Counted from the first letter of the stretch, positions 37,491-50,405 are shown. The stretch: DNA of 64,000 bases from Gelatoporia subvermispora B (GCA_000320605.2 KB445815.1:292970-356969); one strand, 5' to 3'. Numbers and translations are program-made. The notes: a model not told the origin generated them from the letters alone.

Positions 37491-38139
37491 CTTATCGTAT
37501 ATGCACCATGAATTCCGATCAAGATATGCGCCTCTCTGCCCCCAGCTGCCTTTCCCGAGAATCTGTTCCGCACTATACCAATCTACATGTGCACAAGAAA
37601 GCTCTACGCTGGTTTACCTATGTAAGTCTTTCCACTATTCAAAAGTTCAATAGTTCCATCATGGCGGGGCGACATGCATTCCCTCGTATACGTGCTGACT
37701 TACTTGCTGGGCGAACTTACCAGGGAAGGCTGCCTTACATTCTAGGAATCGCTGGACACGAAGTTATCCATGGATCAAGGACCATGTCAACCGCATTGAT
37801 AAGTGCTGTATGTCTGTCGAATCTATGGAAAGGCCGGAATATCGCGATGTAATGATGACTCTGTCAGGATACTGTAGTGTGTAGCTTAGGTTGACGGTGT
37901 TCTCAGGCTTGCGACTATGGAAAAACCACACGCACAGCCACAGCATCACTCATAACTGTATTTGGCTGGCATCCAACAACCGCACGTGCATGACTGAAGT
38001 AATGCGCTCATGTCGTTGATGTCCCAGGCTTGCTCACAAGATTCACATGATGCATACTTTCAATTTTGCTTATGAAAAGGGGATCACTTGAAAAGGACAC
38101 AGTGCGTATATCAAAGGGTCCAGAGAAGTTGCTATTGGC
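37491..38139. other. Intergenic, nothing recognised
   Basis: About 650 nt with a few short ORFs and no domain. Confidence 0.45.
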
Positions 38140-39641
38140 CTAGAGATCCTCGACCTGGTCCTGGAGGTAGCTCCAGAGCCGCTCGCCGATCGCATCATCG
38201 TAAGCTTCTGGACGGCACTTGCCCAGACGTGCCCAGGGGATGAGGAACTGAAGTCACCACAAGAAGGCAATGTTAGCACTCGAATGGAAGCAGGATACGA
38301 CGGCCCACGTCGCACCTCGCCATTATACTGGAGGGGCTCGGGCATCAGTCCACCCCAGAGTTGCGTGAGGGCTCCGTAAGGCGCAGGGTAGAGCATTGCA
38401 TTCTTCAAAAAATAGTGAGGAGTTAGAGAAGCTCCTACATTGACGATTGACTGTCAGTTACCATGAGTTTGCGCTGGACGCCCATGGCGTGCCGCTGCAG
38501 CTCTGTTTTTAGGTTACCTATGCGAAGAATGAAGTAAGAGTGATGATATAACTAGACACGCGAGTTCGCTTTACGCACCTGGATTGCAGGACAGAGAAAT
38601 GATGCCATTGTCACCATAGCGCTTTGCAAATTGACGCGCCACGACAGCATTCAGCTAACAAGGCCAAGCGGTATTAGAGCGGCTTCAAAATCGAAGTACG
38701 CCGTACGTACGAATTTGCTCTGCGCATACAACATCCTCGTGCCAATCTTCTCGCGAATTGGCCCGTCCCGGAAGGACTTCCAGTCAACCGTGAACAAGTA
38801 TGCCACGGAAGACGAGGTTGTGATAATGCGCGCGTGTCCATCCAGTGAGGTCTCCTTGCCTGCAAGGAGTGCCGGGATGAGGAGCTGTGTGAAGTACCAG
38901 TGGCCTGTCAAGATTGAAGGACATTAGTGAAATGGAATGTCGGTGGAACGTGACCAAGGCCCACCGAGTACGTTCGTCCCGAATTGCATGTCGTAACCGT
39001 CGTCGGTGAGCCAGTCAATTGGAGGTGACATGACCCCGCTGTTAACGATACCGAATTGGAACATGGTGTCTCGGATACCAGAAGTTATCAGCTCACGCGT
39101 TATTGAAGAGGACATGCAGTTCGCTCTCCTTGCTGGTGATGAGCACTCATTAGGAGTGCACGAGCACAGAGGTGAAAAGCGGGCGTACTACTGACCTGAG
39201 AAACCCCTCGGCGGCTTTCTTCACCGAAGCTAGATTGCTGAGATTGAGTTGCAGAAAGATAGCTTCCTTTCCCGTCTGGTCTTTCAACTCCTTGATCGCG
39301 GCTTCAGCCTTCTCCTGGCTTCGGGCGGCCATGTATACTTTGGCATTGTGCTCCAAGAGCGCCTTGAAAATGTCGGATGATAAGCAACATGATGCATCGA
39401 AGCGAAAGGCAACATACCTTGATGGTTTCCTTTCCGACACCAGTGTTTCCTCCTGTGGGTCAACAGCGATGCTCATTGAGATAAATCACGATCCAGACGC
39501 AGAATGGCAAAGGTGCTCACCGCTTACGATCATAACCTTCCCGGTCAAGTCCGGAATGTGGTTTATGCTAAATGCAGGCTTTGGAGGCCATGACTGCTTC
39601 AGCACTTGCCAGTAGTTGGTCAGTGCCGTTAAGTAGCCCAT
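38140..39641 (-). CDS. Short-chain dehydrogenase/reductase (retinol dehydrogenase-like clade)
   Basis: NAD(P)-dependent oxidoreductase of unknown substrate. Ten exons fit: 39641-39521, 39452-39418, 39362-39196, 39132-39097, 39038-38965, 38904-38711, 38654-38579, 38517-38462, 38402-38316 and 38247-38140, 317 codons plus stop. The Rossmann motif [10 protein letters not shown] replaces TGxxxGxG. NNAG is present and split by an intron. [10 protein letters not shown] carries the catalytic Ser, LYAQSKF gives YxxxK, and NPGNLKTEL the nucleotide-proximal NPG. The N-terminal [19 protein letters not shown] is typical of the many fungal members. All motifs are intact. Confidence 0.92.
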
Positions 39642-41080
39642 TTGCGGAGATATGATAGCTCAAGCGCGACTTCAGAATGATCCTGATGGGGGAAGTGTGA
39701 TGTACTGTTGCTACGAGTCGGTGTAGCACTTTTATATTCGATTATTCGAGCCTTTCTCATGGCAGGCAAGAGCAGGCGAGCAGGCGACTGATGGCGTGCA
39801 GTGGCGTGCGCGTTCACACGGCACGGCTGGCTCAGATTCCGCCTCCACTGGATCCAGATCGTCCAGATCTAATCGGGTAAGTATCAGATTCACGAGCCAG
39901 CGAAGACAGCCTACGGAGACCGCGGCTCGACAATTGACAGACCATGGGGGCCATGCGAGGAAGGTTAATGAGGGGTTGAGTGTCTTAGCTATTTTTAAGC
40001 CTTTACGCAACTCTCCCAGTATTCTGGACTCGTCCTGGGTATCAGTGCACTTGCGTCACCACTATACTTATATCAGCGAAGCGCAGACGGCCCTCACAAC
40101 GCATGGCGGAGAAGCAGCGCCCCAGACATCCCCGTTCTTGTGTCTCAATCCATGGACACACGAGTAGATTCACCAATATGGACCGCATGTGCGACTGAAA
40201 CAACTCGCGGATCTGACGAACGCATGATCAAGAATTGGGAAGTGTTTGTTTGGCAAGAGCCTTAGATCCTAACATTGCCACGTGGAGAGACGCGCCGAGC
40301 CCATCCTGTGCTTTGACCCGGCTTCAAGAAATGTACGACATCGATCTAAAGGGCGGGCTACTCGACAGATATGGTCTGGCTGGAGGCAACCTTTTTCATG
40401 AAACTAACACGTCCGTGGACTCATGTGCTCTGTGCTATCCCTCTGATGGACTTCCGCCCACGGTCTAGACACTTGTACTGGGTTTGACAGAAGGATCTCG
40501 GAAGCGGCCGCTCGATCATGGATTCTCGATTCGCTGAGACACTCTCGCTACATAGCAGTTGACATTGAGCCTTGGTTCGACACGAGCGAATGATTCTTAA
40601 CGAGCCCATCTTTGCCGCTCAAGCATGCGTCTGCAGGACATATCGCCGAATGCCGGCTCTTTGCTGGTCTGGCTCGTAACCGTGAGCTATCTTCTCGCTG
40701 CCGAATGCAGGTATACTGCTGTATGTCAGCCTCAGATTTGTCAGCGCGCTGGGTAGAACTCGGATCGCGTCAATATATGCTAGCAAGTGGGCTCAGCCGT
40801 TCCTTCTGCATTTCTTGTTTTCTTCTCCTTGAGCAGCGCTTTCTGAGCTAGTCGCTGTTTTGACCTTGCTCTTGACTCTGCGAGACATTCACAGGCAGTG
40901 ATCGACGACCACGACGTGTTGTTTGTTTGTCCGACGTTGACCGTTTAAAACAGCGACGCCGCAAGCCGACTCTCAGGTCTTCACTCCTCCCTTTCCCTTT
41001 CTTTTCTTTCAGCCCTCGAGGGGCACCCCACCTAACATATACCCCACTCTCCCTCATCCCACACCGCATACACACACATC
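39642..41080. other. Divergent intergenic region, SDR / cyclin
   Basis: About 1.4 kb between two divergent starts. No gene recognised. A pyrimidine-rich stretch (about 40975-41080) directly precedes the cyclin ATG and is probably its transcription start area. Confidence 0.5.
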
Positions 41081-42635
41081 ATGTCCGCAGATCGTCGTCA
41101 CCCCGCCTCCCTCCTCCCGCGTTCCGCGCACAACCCTGACCTCGTCACTCTCATGCGCCAGCCCGTCTCCTTCGAGATGATCAACTACCTGGCGCTGCAG
41201 ACGACGCGGGTCATCAAGTTGGGCGAGGAGCCGAATGCCGCGCTGCCCACACCTCCGTCGACCCCACTCAAGGCGAACTTCAGCGAGCAGCAGACGCAGT
41301 CCCCCCGTCTCCCTTCGTTGCAGGACTTTATCATCATGATCGTGCAGTCGTCCAACGTGCAGGTCCCCACTCTCTTGACCACTCTCATATACTTGGAACG
41401 CTTGCGTTCAAAGCTCCCGAAGATGGCTAAGGGTGCGTTGTAATTCTTCCATACTCTCGTGTGACTAATCGTAATTCATACTAGGAATGCCCTGCACGAG
41501 GCACCGCGTGTTCCTTGCGACGCTCATCGTTGCGGCCAAGTATCTCAACGATTCATCGCCGAAGAACAAGTGCTGGGGGGCATACGCGAGTCTGTTCGAC
41601 CTCGCGGAGATCAACCTCATGGAGAAGCAGCTCTTATTCCTTCTGGACTACGACCTGCGCTTCGATGAGCAGGAGGCGCTCATCCATTTTGCTCCCTTCA
41701 TGCCCAAGCCGTCCTCACCTGCTGCGTCGACGAAGGAGACTCGCTCTGCCGCCCTGAGCCGTGCAAAGGCCCGCGTCCAGGCTCACGTCTCTCTTCCGCC
41801 TACGCCTCCCCACGAAGGGGCACCTACGCCGCTCCCGTCACCAGCCGGGTCGCTGTCTGGTGTGCAGAGTCTTATGAAGCGCATCTCGTCGACATATCTC
41901 AGTGTCGCCTGCGGCGTGTCTGGCTCCCACTCGCGCACAGGCTCCGTCTCCCGTGCATCGTCGAGTACTACCCTTGCAGGCGGGAGTGTCAGCGGCGATT
42001 CGGAGGCAGGCTCGCTTACCTCGGACAGCGGCTCCTCGTCGCCTTCGTCTTCGCCGTCGGAGTTCTCTTCGGACCATGAGGTCGACGTACGTGACGAGAA
42101 GATGTTCGACACATCGGATAAGAAGTTTGCGCTGCAGCCTGTACCGCGCAATGCATACCGCCAAGGCCGTAAAATCTCGACGGCATCGACATGCACTGTT
42201 AAATCTGACGCGACTGTCGCAGGTAGCGTGTCTGAGATGAAGAAGGCTGTCAGCATCGACGTCTCCGAGTCTTCTCCTGCCGGTAATTCTCCAACACAAG
42301 ACGGTTCGGCTCTCACAAGAGCAGGACTGGGGCGTGGTATGCGTATTGACCGTGCGGCGTCTTACTGTGGCACGGGGAAGCCTGATGCTGGATCTATCGT
42401 CTCAAGTGCCACTATGCCTACTCTGCCGCGCCATGCCACGACAATCGGCCACTCCTCGGGCGGGTTCTTGAGCCGCATGTGGGGAGTTGCGACTAAGGGC
42501 CATGACAAGGAGAAGGACGCCTCGCATACCGGGGACGTAAGCGAGTCCAATGGACCGGGAAGTACCCTTCGCCGCCTCGCGCACTCGAAGTCGGCCATGT
42601 TCCGGAGCCACCAGCAGCAGGCCATCGATGTCTGA
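41081..42635 (+). CDS. PCL1/2-type G1 cyclin (Pho85/CDK5-class cyclin)
   Basis: Two exons fit: 41081-41432 and 41485-42635, 500 codons plus stop. The cyclin box spans about residues 75-200: [30 protein letters not shown], then [20 protein letters not shown] and SSPKNKCWG, followed by [16 protein letters not shown]. This block is diagnostic of PCL1/PCL2-like cyclins, which activate Pho85-class kinases in G1 and polarity control. The C-terminal 300 residues are Ser/Thr/Pro-rich and look disordered, with many possible phosphorylation sites. Confidence 0.92.
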
Positions 42636-43326
42636 GTGTAGGCGGCGCTCGGAATAGGTTGGCGAAATACCCTCCTACCATACGACGACGATTGGACATG
42701 AAAACACATGACGACAACCACATATCCCCCGCTCATTTTCTTTACGTCTTTCTGTCTTTCTTCTCAAATGGACACGGACCATGTTGCATCTTTGTTTTGT
42801 TTCTGTTGCCGGACAAACTACCCTCTTCTTTCATCCTAAACTCCATGCTTACCCTACTGCGTTCTCCCCTTCACGCACACACATACTATCCCCTTCGCTG
42901 GCTCGTCCCAGATGAATGGACATCATATATTTGTAGCCATATTGGGTCCATGTAGCCATATAGGCATTCGTGCTCGACTGCCAACCGTAGAGAATGATAC
43001 CAATGGCATTTTACAGTATAGTAGAATGTACCATGTGTTTTATATCATATCACACATACATTGGTCTTCCTCAACGTCTTCAGCGCCAGCCTCGATGGTC
43101 TATCAGAATAACGGACGCGACTCGAAGACGACGTGGCATCAGTATCACCTTCCAGCGCACTGAGCGCATGACGAGGCCTCGACGCGTCGCGACGCGTCTT
43201 CACAGGCACGTGTCCGTGTCTCTGGCGGGCGTCCTCGCTGCCTGTAGGCAGACCGCGCGGCTCACGCGCTGCACTCACGTCCTAGATGCTGATGGCGATG
43301 GCGATAGCTCACCACTCCCTCTTGCC
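42636..43326. other. Intergenic, nothing recognised
   Basis: About 690 nt, the 3' flank of the cyclin gene and the promoter of the transporter. Confidence 0.5.
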
Positions 43327-44608
43327 ATGACCTCCGCGAGCCATGACCTCTTGCAAACGCTTTCCGTTGGCCTCGCCCTTGACTGGATCCCGACGTTGAC
43401 TCTTGTTTTCGGCGGGTGCTGCAGGTGCGCTGCAGTCATGCTCCGATTTTCGTTTCGACCTTTGACTAACAGCAACCGCTAGTAATGCAGTGACATTAGA
43501 GCAGCTTACTAGCCATTATCCCCAGTCCGGCGCGCTGGTTACCTTCTCCCAATATGTGTTCAACTCGCTATATGCGCTCTCGAAGCTTGTCACGTTCTCG
43601 CCACTTCCGAGGTTGAAGGCACGCCGGACGCCTTTTCTGCCACTCCTGTTACAGGCTGTGTTGCTGTACACCGTGAATTTTCTGAACAATGCTGCTTTCG
43701 CATATCACATCCCGATGCCGGTGCACATAATCTTCCGGAGCGGCGGGCTTGTCGTCAGTATGCTTATGGGGCGGATCCTGATGCATAGACGGTGAGTACG
43801 ACCATTATTATACCCGATGGGGCTGGGCAACTGATTTAGCCGAAGGTATTCTACGCTACAAACTATGTCCGTGCTACTTGTTACCGTCGGAATTCTCTTT
43901 ACGACACTGTCTGCCTCTCAATCGAAGGCGCGCACATCGCTCGTTGGATCTACGCCAGGAACCCACATGTCGACTTATGCCACAGGCATAGCCATCCTCA
44001 CAGTCGCTCTTTTCTTTGCCGGTTTTCTCGGTATTGTGCAGGACTGGACAAACCAGAGGTATAATAGCGACCGTACGCATCCGAACGGTTCAGGTGCCGC
44101 CAAAGACAGTGCCTCGCTTCCCTGGCAGGAGGCGATGTTCTTCCACCACTTCCTCCCCCTTCCCATGTTTCTGCTCGCCAAAGCCGACTTGTCTATGCAG
44201 TTCAATGTTTTGAACTCGAGTCCGAGGATAGACTTAGTATATCCTGTCACATGGAGTCCTCTATCCATGAAGATTAGCGACACATCCCCTCCGCCCTGGG
44301 CTTTGTCAATCCCATCCGCATATGTTCCCCTTCTACTGAACACCATCACGCAGGTCGTCTGCATATCCGGCGTGCAACGGCTCGCCTCCCGCGTGACCTC
44401 GCTCACTGTCACGCTGGTCCTTGCGGTGCGCAAAGCGGTATCGCTTATCATCAGCGTGATGCTCTTCAGTTCAGCGGGCAGAGCACGGATGGATAGCATG
44501 GACCTCGCTCTGATGTGGACCGGTGCTGCGTTGGTGTTCGCTGGTACCATCGGATACTCGATCGGTACGGGAGCAGGTCGTGCGCCAAAGACGGACAAAA
44601 CCGAGTAG
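43327..44608 (+). CDS. UAA-family nucleotide-sugar transporter (Yea4/SLC35B4-like)
   Basis: Predicted Golgi/ER antiporter of UDP-N-acetylglucosamine or a related nucleotide sugar. Three exons fit: 43327-43424, 43483-43791 and 43840-44608, 391 codons plus stop. Several membrane spans are visible: WIPTLTLVFGGCCSNAVTLE, LLLQAVLLYTVNFLNNAAF, SVLLVTVGILFTTLS, GIAILTVALFFAGFLGIVQD, and the C-terminal pair around LVLAVRKAVSLIISVMLF and MWTGAALVFAGTIGYSIG. The early QYVFNSLYALSKLVTF and the PMPVHIIFRSGGLVVSMLMG segments are family hallmarks. The last 75 residues have been copied to 37265-37490. Confidence 0.9.
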
Positions 44609-44867
44609 TCGCTGGAACTAGGAAATGTGCTGTGCACATTTTTCTTTCGTCCAAAGAGGTGTCCTGCTGTATGCCTATAGACCTAAAGTTGTAAACGTAG
44701 TACAGAGTGCAAGAGAGCAACAGATTACAGGAAATCATGGCGACCCTTCATCAGCTTCTGCAAACATGTTTGATCAAAAGAAGTCGAAGGACGCATCAGT
44801 AGCCTCCGAATGACAGACTAAGATATAGGGTCAAACTGCGGGAAATGATGCAATCAATGAGAACACC

Positions 44868-46051
44868 TCAGTCGAATTGGGCGATGCCGCGTGCGTGCAA
44901 AGGGGCAGATATCTCGTCAATAATTTGTTTCGTCTTTTCCTTGCCAATCTCGTGCGGATATCCTTCGTAGTACAACTCAAGCTCCCGCAATGAGGGAAAC
45001 TGAGCCGCGTCGTTCAGAATGCGAGCGAGATTTTCGAGATAGGAGAGCTCTGGTGTGCCATTGAGATCGCTCTGCAGGTCGAGTTGCTCAAGTGAGGACG
45101 GTGCGATACATGACACGAGCTCGTATAGGTGCGGAAGGTGCCAAGGCTGAGTATAAATGGAAAGTGCCCGAAGGGACCGCGCAGACTTGAGTGCTTCTTT
45201 GAATGCGTTCAAATCTGAAACGGGCATGAGATCGCTGACAGCACCTTGGAACCATATGCACAAACCTCGCGCATTAGGCGTTTCGTTCTCAGAAACAGAG
45301 CTCATATCAATGGTAAGTTTTGTCAGACTTCTTGCAGCTTTCTGGAGCAATGTTGGAATGGCAGCCCAGTCCGAAGGTTCATGCGTTATGACATGCAGCC
45401 CCTGCGTGCGAAAGCCATTTGGAGCGCCGGCAAGGAGGGTCAGAACTTGAGTCCCGCTCAGACACAGCAGGCGCAAATTGTTATCAAGCCTTGACATCCT
45501 GCGTATCACGTCGCCCATGATGAGGTCATGTAAAAGGCCAGAGTCATGTAATCTGCGATCGTCGCACAGATCTAGATCCCGGATAGTGAGAAATATGGAG
45601 AGTACTTTGATCATGAAATTTGAATGCAGCATGATGTCTGGACATCTGACTCGAAGGTGTTGCAGGCAACCAATGGAGGAAAATGCGAATGGGTCCAGGG
45701 AGACCTCCGTTTCCGGTAGGTACAAACCGAGGTGTGTCACAGAGCCGAGGTTTTTTGCAATAGAATCGTAAAAGTATTCGCAGTCTAGACTAGAACGAAG
45801 GGATATATTCAATGTTATAACGTGCAGACCAATGTGAGGAGCTGTCTGCAAGAGTCGGTGGAAGCGTTCTATGTCGCGAGACCTGTTGAACGATGTTTCG
45901 CCAAATAGATAGCGTCTAGAGCGCGGTAACCATGTTCTGCACGTAAGGCTACAAGCTCGAAGTGCTCGAAGGTTCCCTGAAGGAAATCAACGATGATGTC
46001 CACAATCTCAGCTGGAAAGCGAAAAGCCACGCTGTCGTGGCTTTCGGCCAT
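44868..46051 (-). pseudogene. F-box/LRR gene with a single frameshift in the F-box
   Basis: The ATG at 46051 gives MAESHDSVAFRFPAEIVDII. About 86 nt in, near 45965, the frame is off by one base relative to the rest of the F-box (ALRACSLTCRTWLPRSRRYL). From there it is open to the stop at 44868, about 390 residues in all, with regular LRR-like segments (PSLRELELYYEGYPHEIG). No splice pair was found that repairs the shift, so I call it a recent pseudogene or a sequencing error. It converges on the transporter gene. Confidence 0.7.
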
Positions 46052-46752
46052 AACGCACGTGCCTCAGCTCCAGACGGTGAACACTGAGAAAAGGGTCAGT
46101 CAGGATTGTTCCACGATTTCCTTACCAGATGATATCCACTGGACTCGCCTCGTACGACTCTGAGATTGAAATGTTCAGGACGCCGTGTTGCCAGTGTCTA
46201 GGTCAGTTGATAGTCTTCTTCAAGCAGCTCAGGCAGGACGCTTCAGATGATCGACGGTCGCCCAAAATGAGAAGTTCAACTTCAGCACCACGTGCACGTG
46301 CCAGCCAATTATCATCACCGTAGTACGGAAGCTTCAAGCCGCAATCAGACGAGTACCGGCTGAACGCGTACGAACGACTTGAGCGTAGCTATCGTAAGCG
46401 CATAATTTTACTCGTCACTGTCTAGCCCGACTAACATGTGGTATGGCATGCAGGATTCGCCGTAGAGGGTGATGGGAGATAGAATTCTACGATTGTTACA
46501 TATCTCATGAGATATCGGAGCCATGAGCCATATGCCCTCCGATGAGGGAACCACAAAGCCAGACTACGCTGCGCAGAGCTATTCTCTGGTATATTCGGTG
46601 ACAATACAGGTCCATGATTTCCCGATGCCCAGCCGCAAGTGCGGAACCCTGACCGTTAACCTGTAAAAGTTCGACACTGAAGTAAATCAATCCCTCTCTT
46701 CTCTTTCGTCTGACACTGTATAGTTAACAAGATGAGACGAAAGAGGTCACGA
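46052..46752. other. Spacer between F-box genes, nothing recognised
   Basis: About 700 nt; short ORFs only. Confidence 0.45.
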
Positions 46753-47940
46753 TCAAGATGGCCACCACACACATTCTACCTGAAGCATACTGCCAATAGC
46801 CTGTGACTTGAAAATCTCCATAACCGCGCGCCTGAACTCCGTCCGGTCTACACTGTGCCAATGCCCATGCAGCTCAAGGTTGAAGGAACGAAAGACTGGG
46901 AACCGTGCAGTGTCGTTTAGAAGTGCCGAAAGCCTCCTGAAGTGAGCTAAATGCGGGGGACCATCGCCATGTAGATCAACAGTGAGTTCTCTGAGTTGCG
47001 AAGTCGGGGTGCGAGATAAGATTGCATTGATCAACTGGATGTCTCCGGGTTGCCCGGTGAGCCAGAGGCAATCGAGGACATGTGAAGATTTCAGAACCTT
47101 TGCGAAGGCGAGGGGCACTAACTTACGATGAGACTTCCGCATACACGTACATGAAGTAGGGTTCACACCTTCGTTCCACGAGGCGCCAGGGTACATAAGC
47201 ATGTGCGTCATATCGATATCAAGGCCCCGTAATGAATCCACCACGGTGTCCAAAACCCTAAACACATTCGTCCACTCCGATTCATCGTACATCGTCACTT
47301 GGAGCTCTTCCAGTTTCTTCGGTGGACATAAGGGGAAGCAGCACGAGAGTACATCACCCGCACCGCCGCTGTAGGAAAGAGCTTTGAGGGGCAGCTGAGC
47401 GAGAGCAGCCGCAAAGATCCCTAATTGAGGATCATGCGCAATTTGAGGCCTCATCGTCGTGTCATGAGGGCGTAGTATCTGGATTGTTGGGTAGGCATTG
47501 AGGAATACGGCGAGCTTAGAGATGTTATTCAGTGCGCCTGCGCCATGCAGCCCCAACTTACGCACTGGTCCGAGCCGTGCGAAAGCAGTGAGGGGCGTCG
47601 GGTAGAAAGAGGTGCACGTCAACGACAACTCTTCCACATGGTTGAGATGATATACAACTGGTGGGAATATAGCCAGGTCGATACGGCGTTGTTGAAACGC
47701 CGCAACATGCAAGACCTTGACGTATTGGCCCAAGTGCGGAGACCGCTGCATGAGACGCGAGAACTTGATCATATTCCGGATGGAGAGGTGTATAGAGCCG
47801 AAGAGGTGAGTCCTGGTGGACGGGAGCCATGCACGGCAGGTCAGGCTGCAAGTTTTGAGCGCGCTGAGATCGTCGTAAAGAAAGTCAATGATGGTGTCAA
47901 TGAGTTCGGGTGGTAGTCGTGGGATGTGGGTGGCAGACAT
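46753..47940 (-). CDS. F-box/LRR protein
   Basis: Single-exon gene of 395 codons. The F-box is at residues 7-45: IPRLPPELIDTIIDFLYDD, LSALKTCSLTCRAWLPSTRT, HLFGSIHLS. Leucine-rich repeats without strict consensus follow, for example LGPVRKLGLHGAG, KKLEELQVTMYD and SQLRELTVDLHG. F-box proteins of this type bind Skp1 and present substrates to an SCF ubiquitin ligase; the substrate is unknown. It is divergent from the next F-box gene, with 297 nt between the starts. Confidence 0.85.
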   Translation of the reverse strand: MSATHIPRLPPELIDTIIDFLYDDLSALKTCSLTCRAWLPSTRTHLFGSIHLSIRNMIKFSRLMQRSPHLGQYVKVLHVAAFQQRRIDLAIFPPVVYHLNHVEELSLTCTSFYPTPLTAFARLGPVRKLGLHGAGALNNISKLAVFLNAYPTIQILRPHDTTMRPQIAHDPQLGIFAAALAQLPLKALSYSGGAGDVLSCCFPLCPPKKLEELQVTMYDESEWTNVFRVLDTVVDSLRGLDIDMTHMLMYPGASWNEGVNPTSCTCMRKSHRKLVPLAFAKVLKSSHVLDCLWLTGQPGDIQLINAILSRTPTSQLRELTVDLHGDGPPHLAHFRRLSALLNDTARFPVFRSFNLELHGHWHSVDRTEFRRAVMEIFKSQAIGSMLQVECVWWPS

Positions 47941-48237
47941 AGTTTGGCCGGTTTCGTGAGTATCTGTAAATCTAGTGTATTAATGTCCCTCGGATGGACT
48001 TGTGAATCGTCGTCGCAGTTGAGAATGAGAATGGTCATTCGCGCGAGTCTCCGAGACCTGTGGCCTGTATACTCGAGCACAAGGCGGGTGATCGGCTCGG
48101 CTCGACCCGAAGCGGACCGGCGCACCTCCGAGCTCATAGCCACTGGAGTCTGGACAACTTCTGTCGTCCGACTACAGCTGCGGACAACTCGAGCTATCCG
48201 GTCTGCATTCTGTCCTCCATCCCGGTATCACTTGAAT

Positions 48238-49490
48238 ATGACCACTCGTCAATCCAGAGATATCAAATCTCTGCCACCAGAGCTTCTCATGATGATTACG
48301 GATTGCCTTTCTGATGACACAGAGGCCCTGATCTCTTGTAGCTTACTTTCAAGAATCTGGGTCGCACCCACTCGCAAATATCTCTTTCGAAGCGTCTTCC
48401 TCTCGATTCTCAACATGCGCGCGTTTGTACAACTCCTCTCTGCATCGCCAAGCATTGGCAAATATGTGAAGACGTTGAACATCTCACTCTCTTCTGCTGA
48501 CGATGACCTTTTCTTGCCGTTCATCACATCGCGTCTGGATTCGGTACAAGAGCTCTGCTTTGATATAGAGAGCAGAGGGGTTGTAATCCGCCCATCACCA
48601 TTCGCAGGAATCGGACCCGTGCGCCGTCTCATTATCAAAGGCCATCATGTCATGCAAAATGCGGCTTCCATCGCGTACTTACTCAACGAGCATCTTACCA
48701 TGAAGGACCTCGAGCTGCGAGAAATCACCGACTGGACTGTCGCCGTCAACGACCGCGGAATGAGTGCGCTACGCCGTTCCCTTGCGCGCCCGCGCTTGGT
48801 GTCTTTAATTGTGATGGGAAAGGGAGTTACCCATGCGTTGGCCTCTTGCCTCGGCGAGGGAGACAAACAGAGCGGTCTGGTGGAGTTGATCGCAGATCTC
48901 TTGATGGCTACCGACTGCAACGCCATCGCTCGGATTGTCGGTAGTGCGGCCAACTCCCTGGACTTCCTGAGCATCAACATGCGTTCTATGCGGTCAGACG
49001 ATGTGTCCGAGAACGATGGTAGGCGATTTCCTAGATAGTGATACGCCCATCCTGATTACTGCCGAAAGTGGACGAACTAGCCCAGGTCCTCAACGAGGTG
49101 ACGTCCCTGGGATCTCTTCGACTGGTCATGGACGCCGATAATGCTCCATTCTTGGCGGACCTCCTCTGTCAGGTCTCGTTGCCTGAGCTCAGGAAACTCC
49201 ATATATCCATCACGTGTTACGAACCTACCGTTCTCTCCGTCCTCGAGAAACTATCCCAGAATTTGATCAATTCGAGGAGTTTCCCTGCATTGCGCGTCTG
49301 TGAACTCATACTAGAAGGCTATCCTGTCGACGCACGTCAAGAAGAGTTCCAAGAGGCAGTGGAGAGGTTGTACTCCTCTATTCAATCCAGACAGGTAGTG
49401 GACATCCAATGTAAGAGAATAACTTATCTCGAATGCCAGCATCTAATATTCTCAGCCAGTCCAATAACATCGCACCTTCAGCTTTGTTAA
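48238..49490 (+). CDS. F-box/LRR protein
   Basis: Two exons fit: 48238-49018 and 49069-49490, 400 codons plus stop. The F-box is SLPPELLMMITDCLSDD, TEALISCSLLSRIWVAPTRK, YLFRSVFLS. The linker FVQLLSASPSIGKYVKTLNI and LRR-like strands follow. Near the end a 45-nt stretch (about 49409-49453) has good GT-AG borders and sits in frame, so the protein ends the same way whether it is spliced or not. Other family members have an intron at the equivalent place. Role in an SCF complex is inferred. Confidence 0.82.
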
Positions 49491-50405
49491 TCAACACCAC
49501 CATGGGCTGCATCGATGCCCGGAACGGTACATCGGAAAGTGTGCCAAGCTCCCGCGCATCATTGGACAACGTCTACGTGGCCGCTCTTCGCATTCCACTA
49601 GTACCCTCTCATTCAAAACTTCGCGGTGTACGATTATGACACGCACTGTCCTGCATGAGACGCCACGAAGCCATGGGCCTCTCCGAGAGTAGGCTTGATG
49701 AACATGATGGCGCTCTTCATCCTGCTAGTGGCGTCATAATATGTTATCCACAGCTGCGCCTCGCCTGATGGCATCCCTTTTCCGTACACCCTGAATGTGT
49801 GTGCGTACTCCTGGAGTGCCTAATCAGGGCCAGGTGAGGATGCTGATCCCCTCCGCATTCCACTACGCTAATCTCCGTCGTAGTCGCTCATGCCGTTCAC
49901 ATATCCATCCAGCCCGTACGTATTTGCTACGACCGGTATCTAACCAGACATCTCCCAGGCCACTCAGCCCGATGGTAGTCTCTGATGTAGACGATATGGT
50001 GGACAAGAGCATCTTTCATCTCAACCTGACCTGTCCGAGCCCATTGGTCCCCGAGGAGGTGTATTCAATGTGCGTTCACGCAATGCAGCTTTGAGACAAT
50101 GCTTACAACGGCTACAATTGATTGAATTTCGGAGTAGGTAAAGAGCGCAGCGAATGGTCAAACAATCTATTATCGCTCGCCTTGTCTACGGATCTCGGGG
50201 GCCCTGTGATAGTCTCTAGAAAGTATCTACTCTACTCATTTGGAAGTAGGAACGGACGCAATATTCTACCACATACGGCAGGATTTGCCTCGTGCTTGAA
50301 CCACGAGGTCAACTGTCTACGCATAATATCGCCGAAGCCCGTTGCATGACGGCATGCCTTGCTGGCAGACTCGATAGTAGTATGGCGGCAAATGTCAACG
50401 CCCAG
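49491..50405. other. Spacer, nothing recognised
   Basis: About 0.9 kb between convergent F-box genes. Short ORFs only. Confidence 0.45.
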
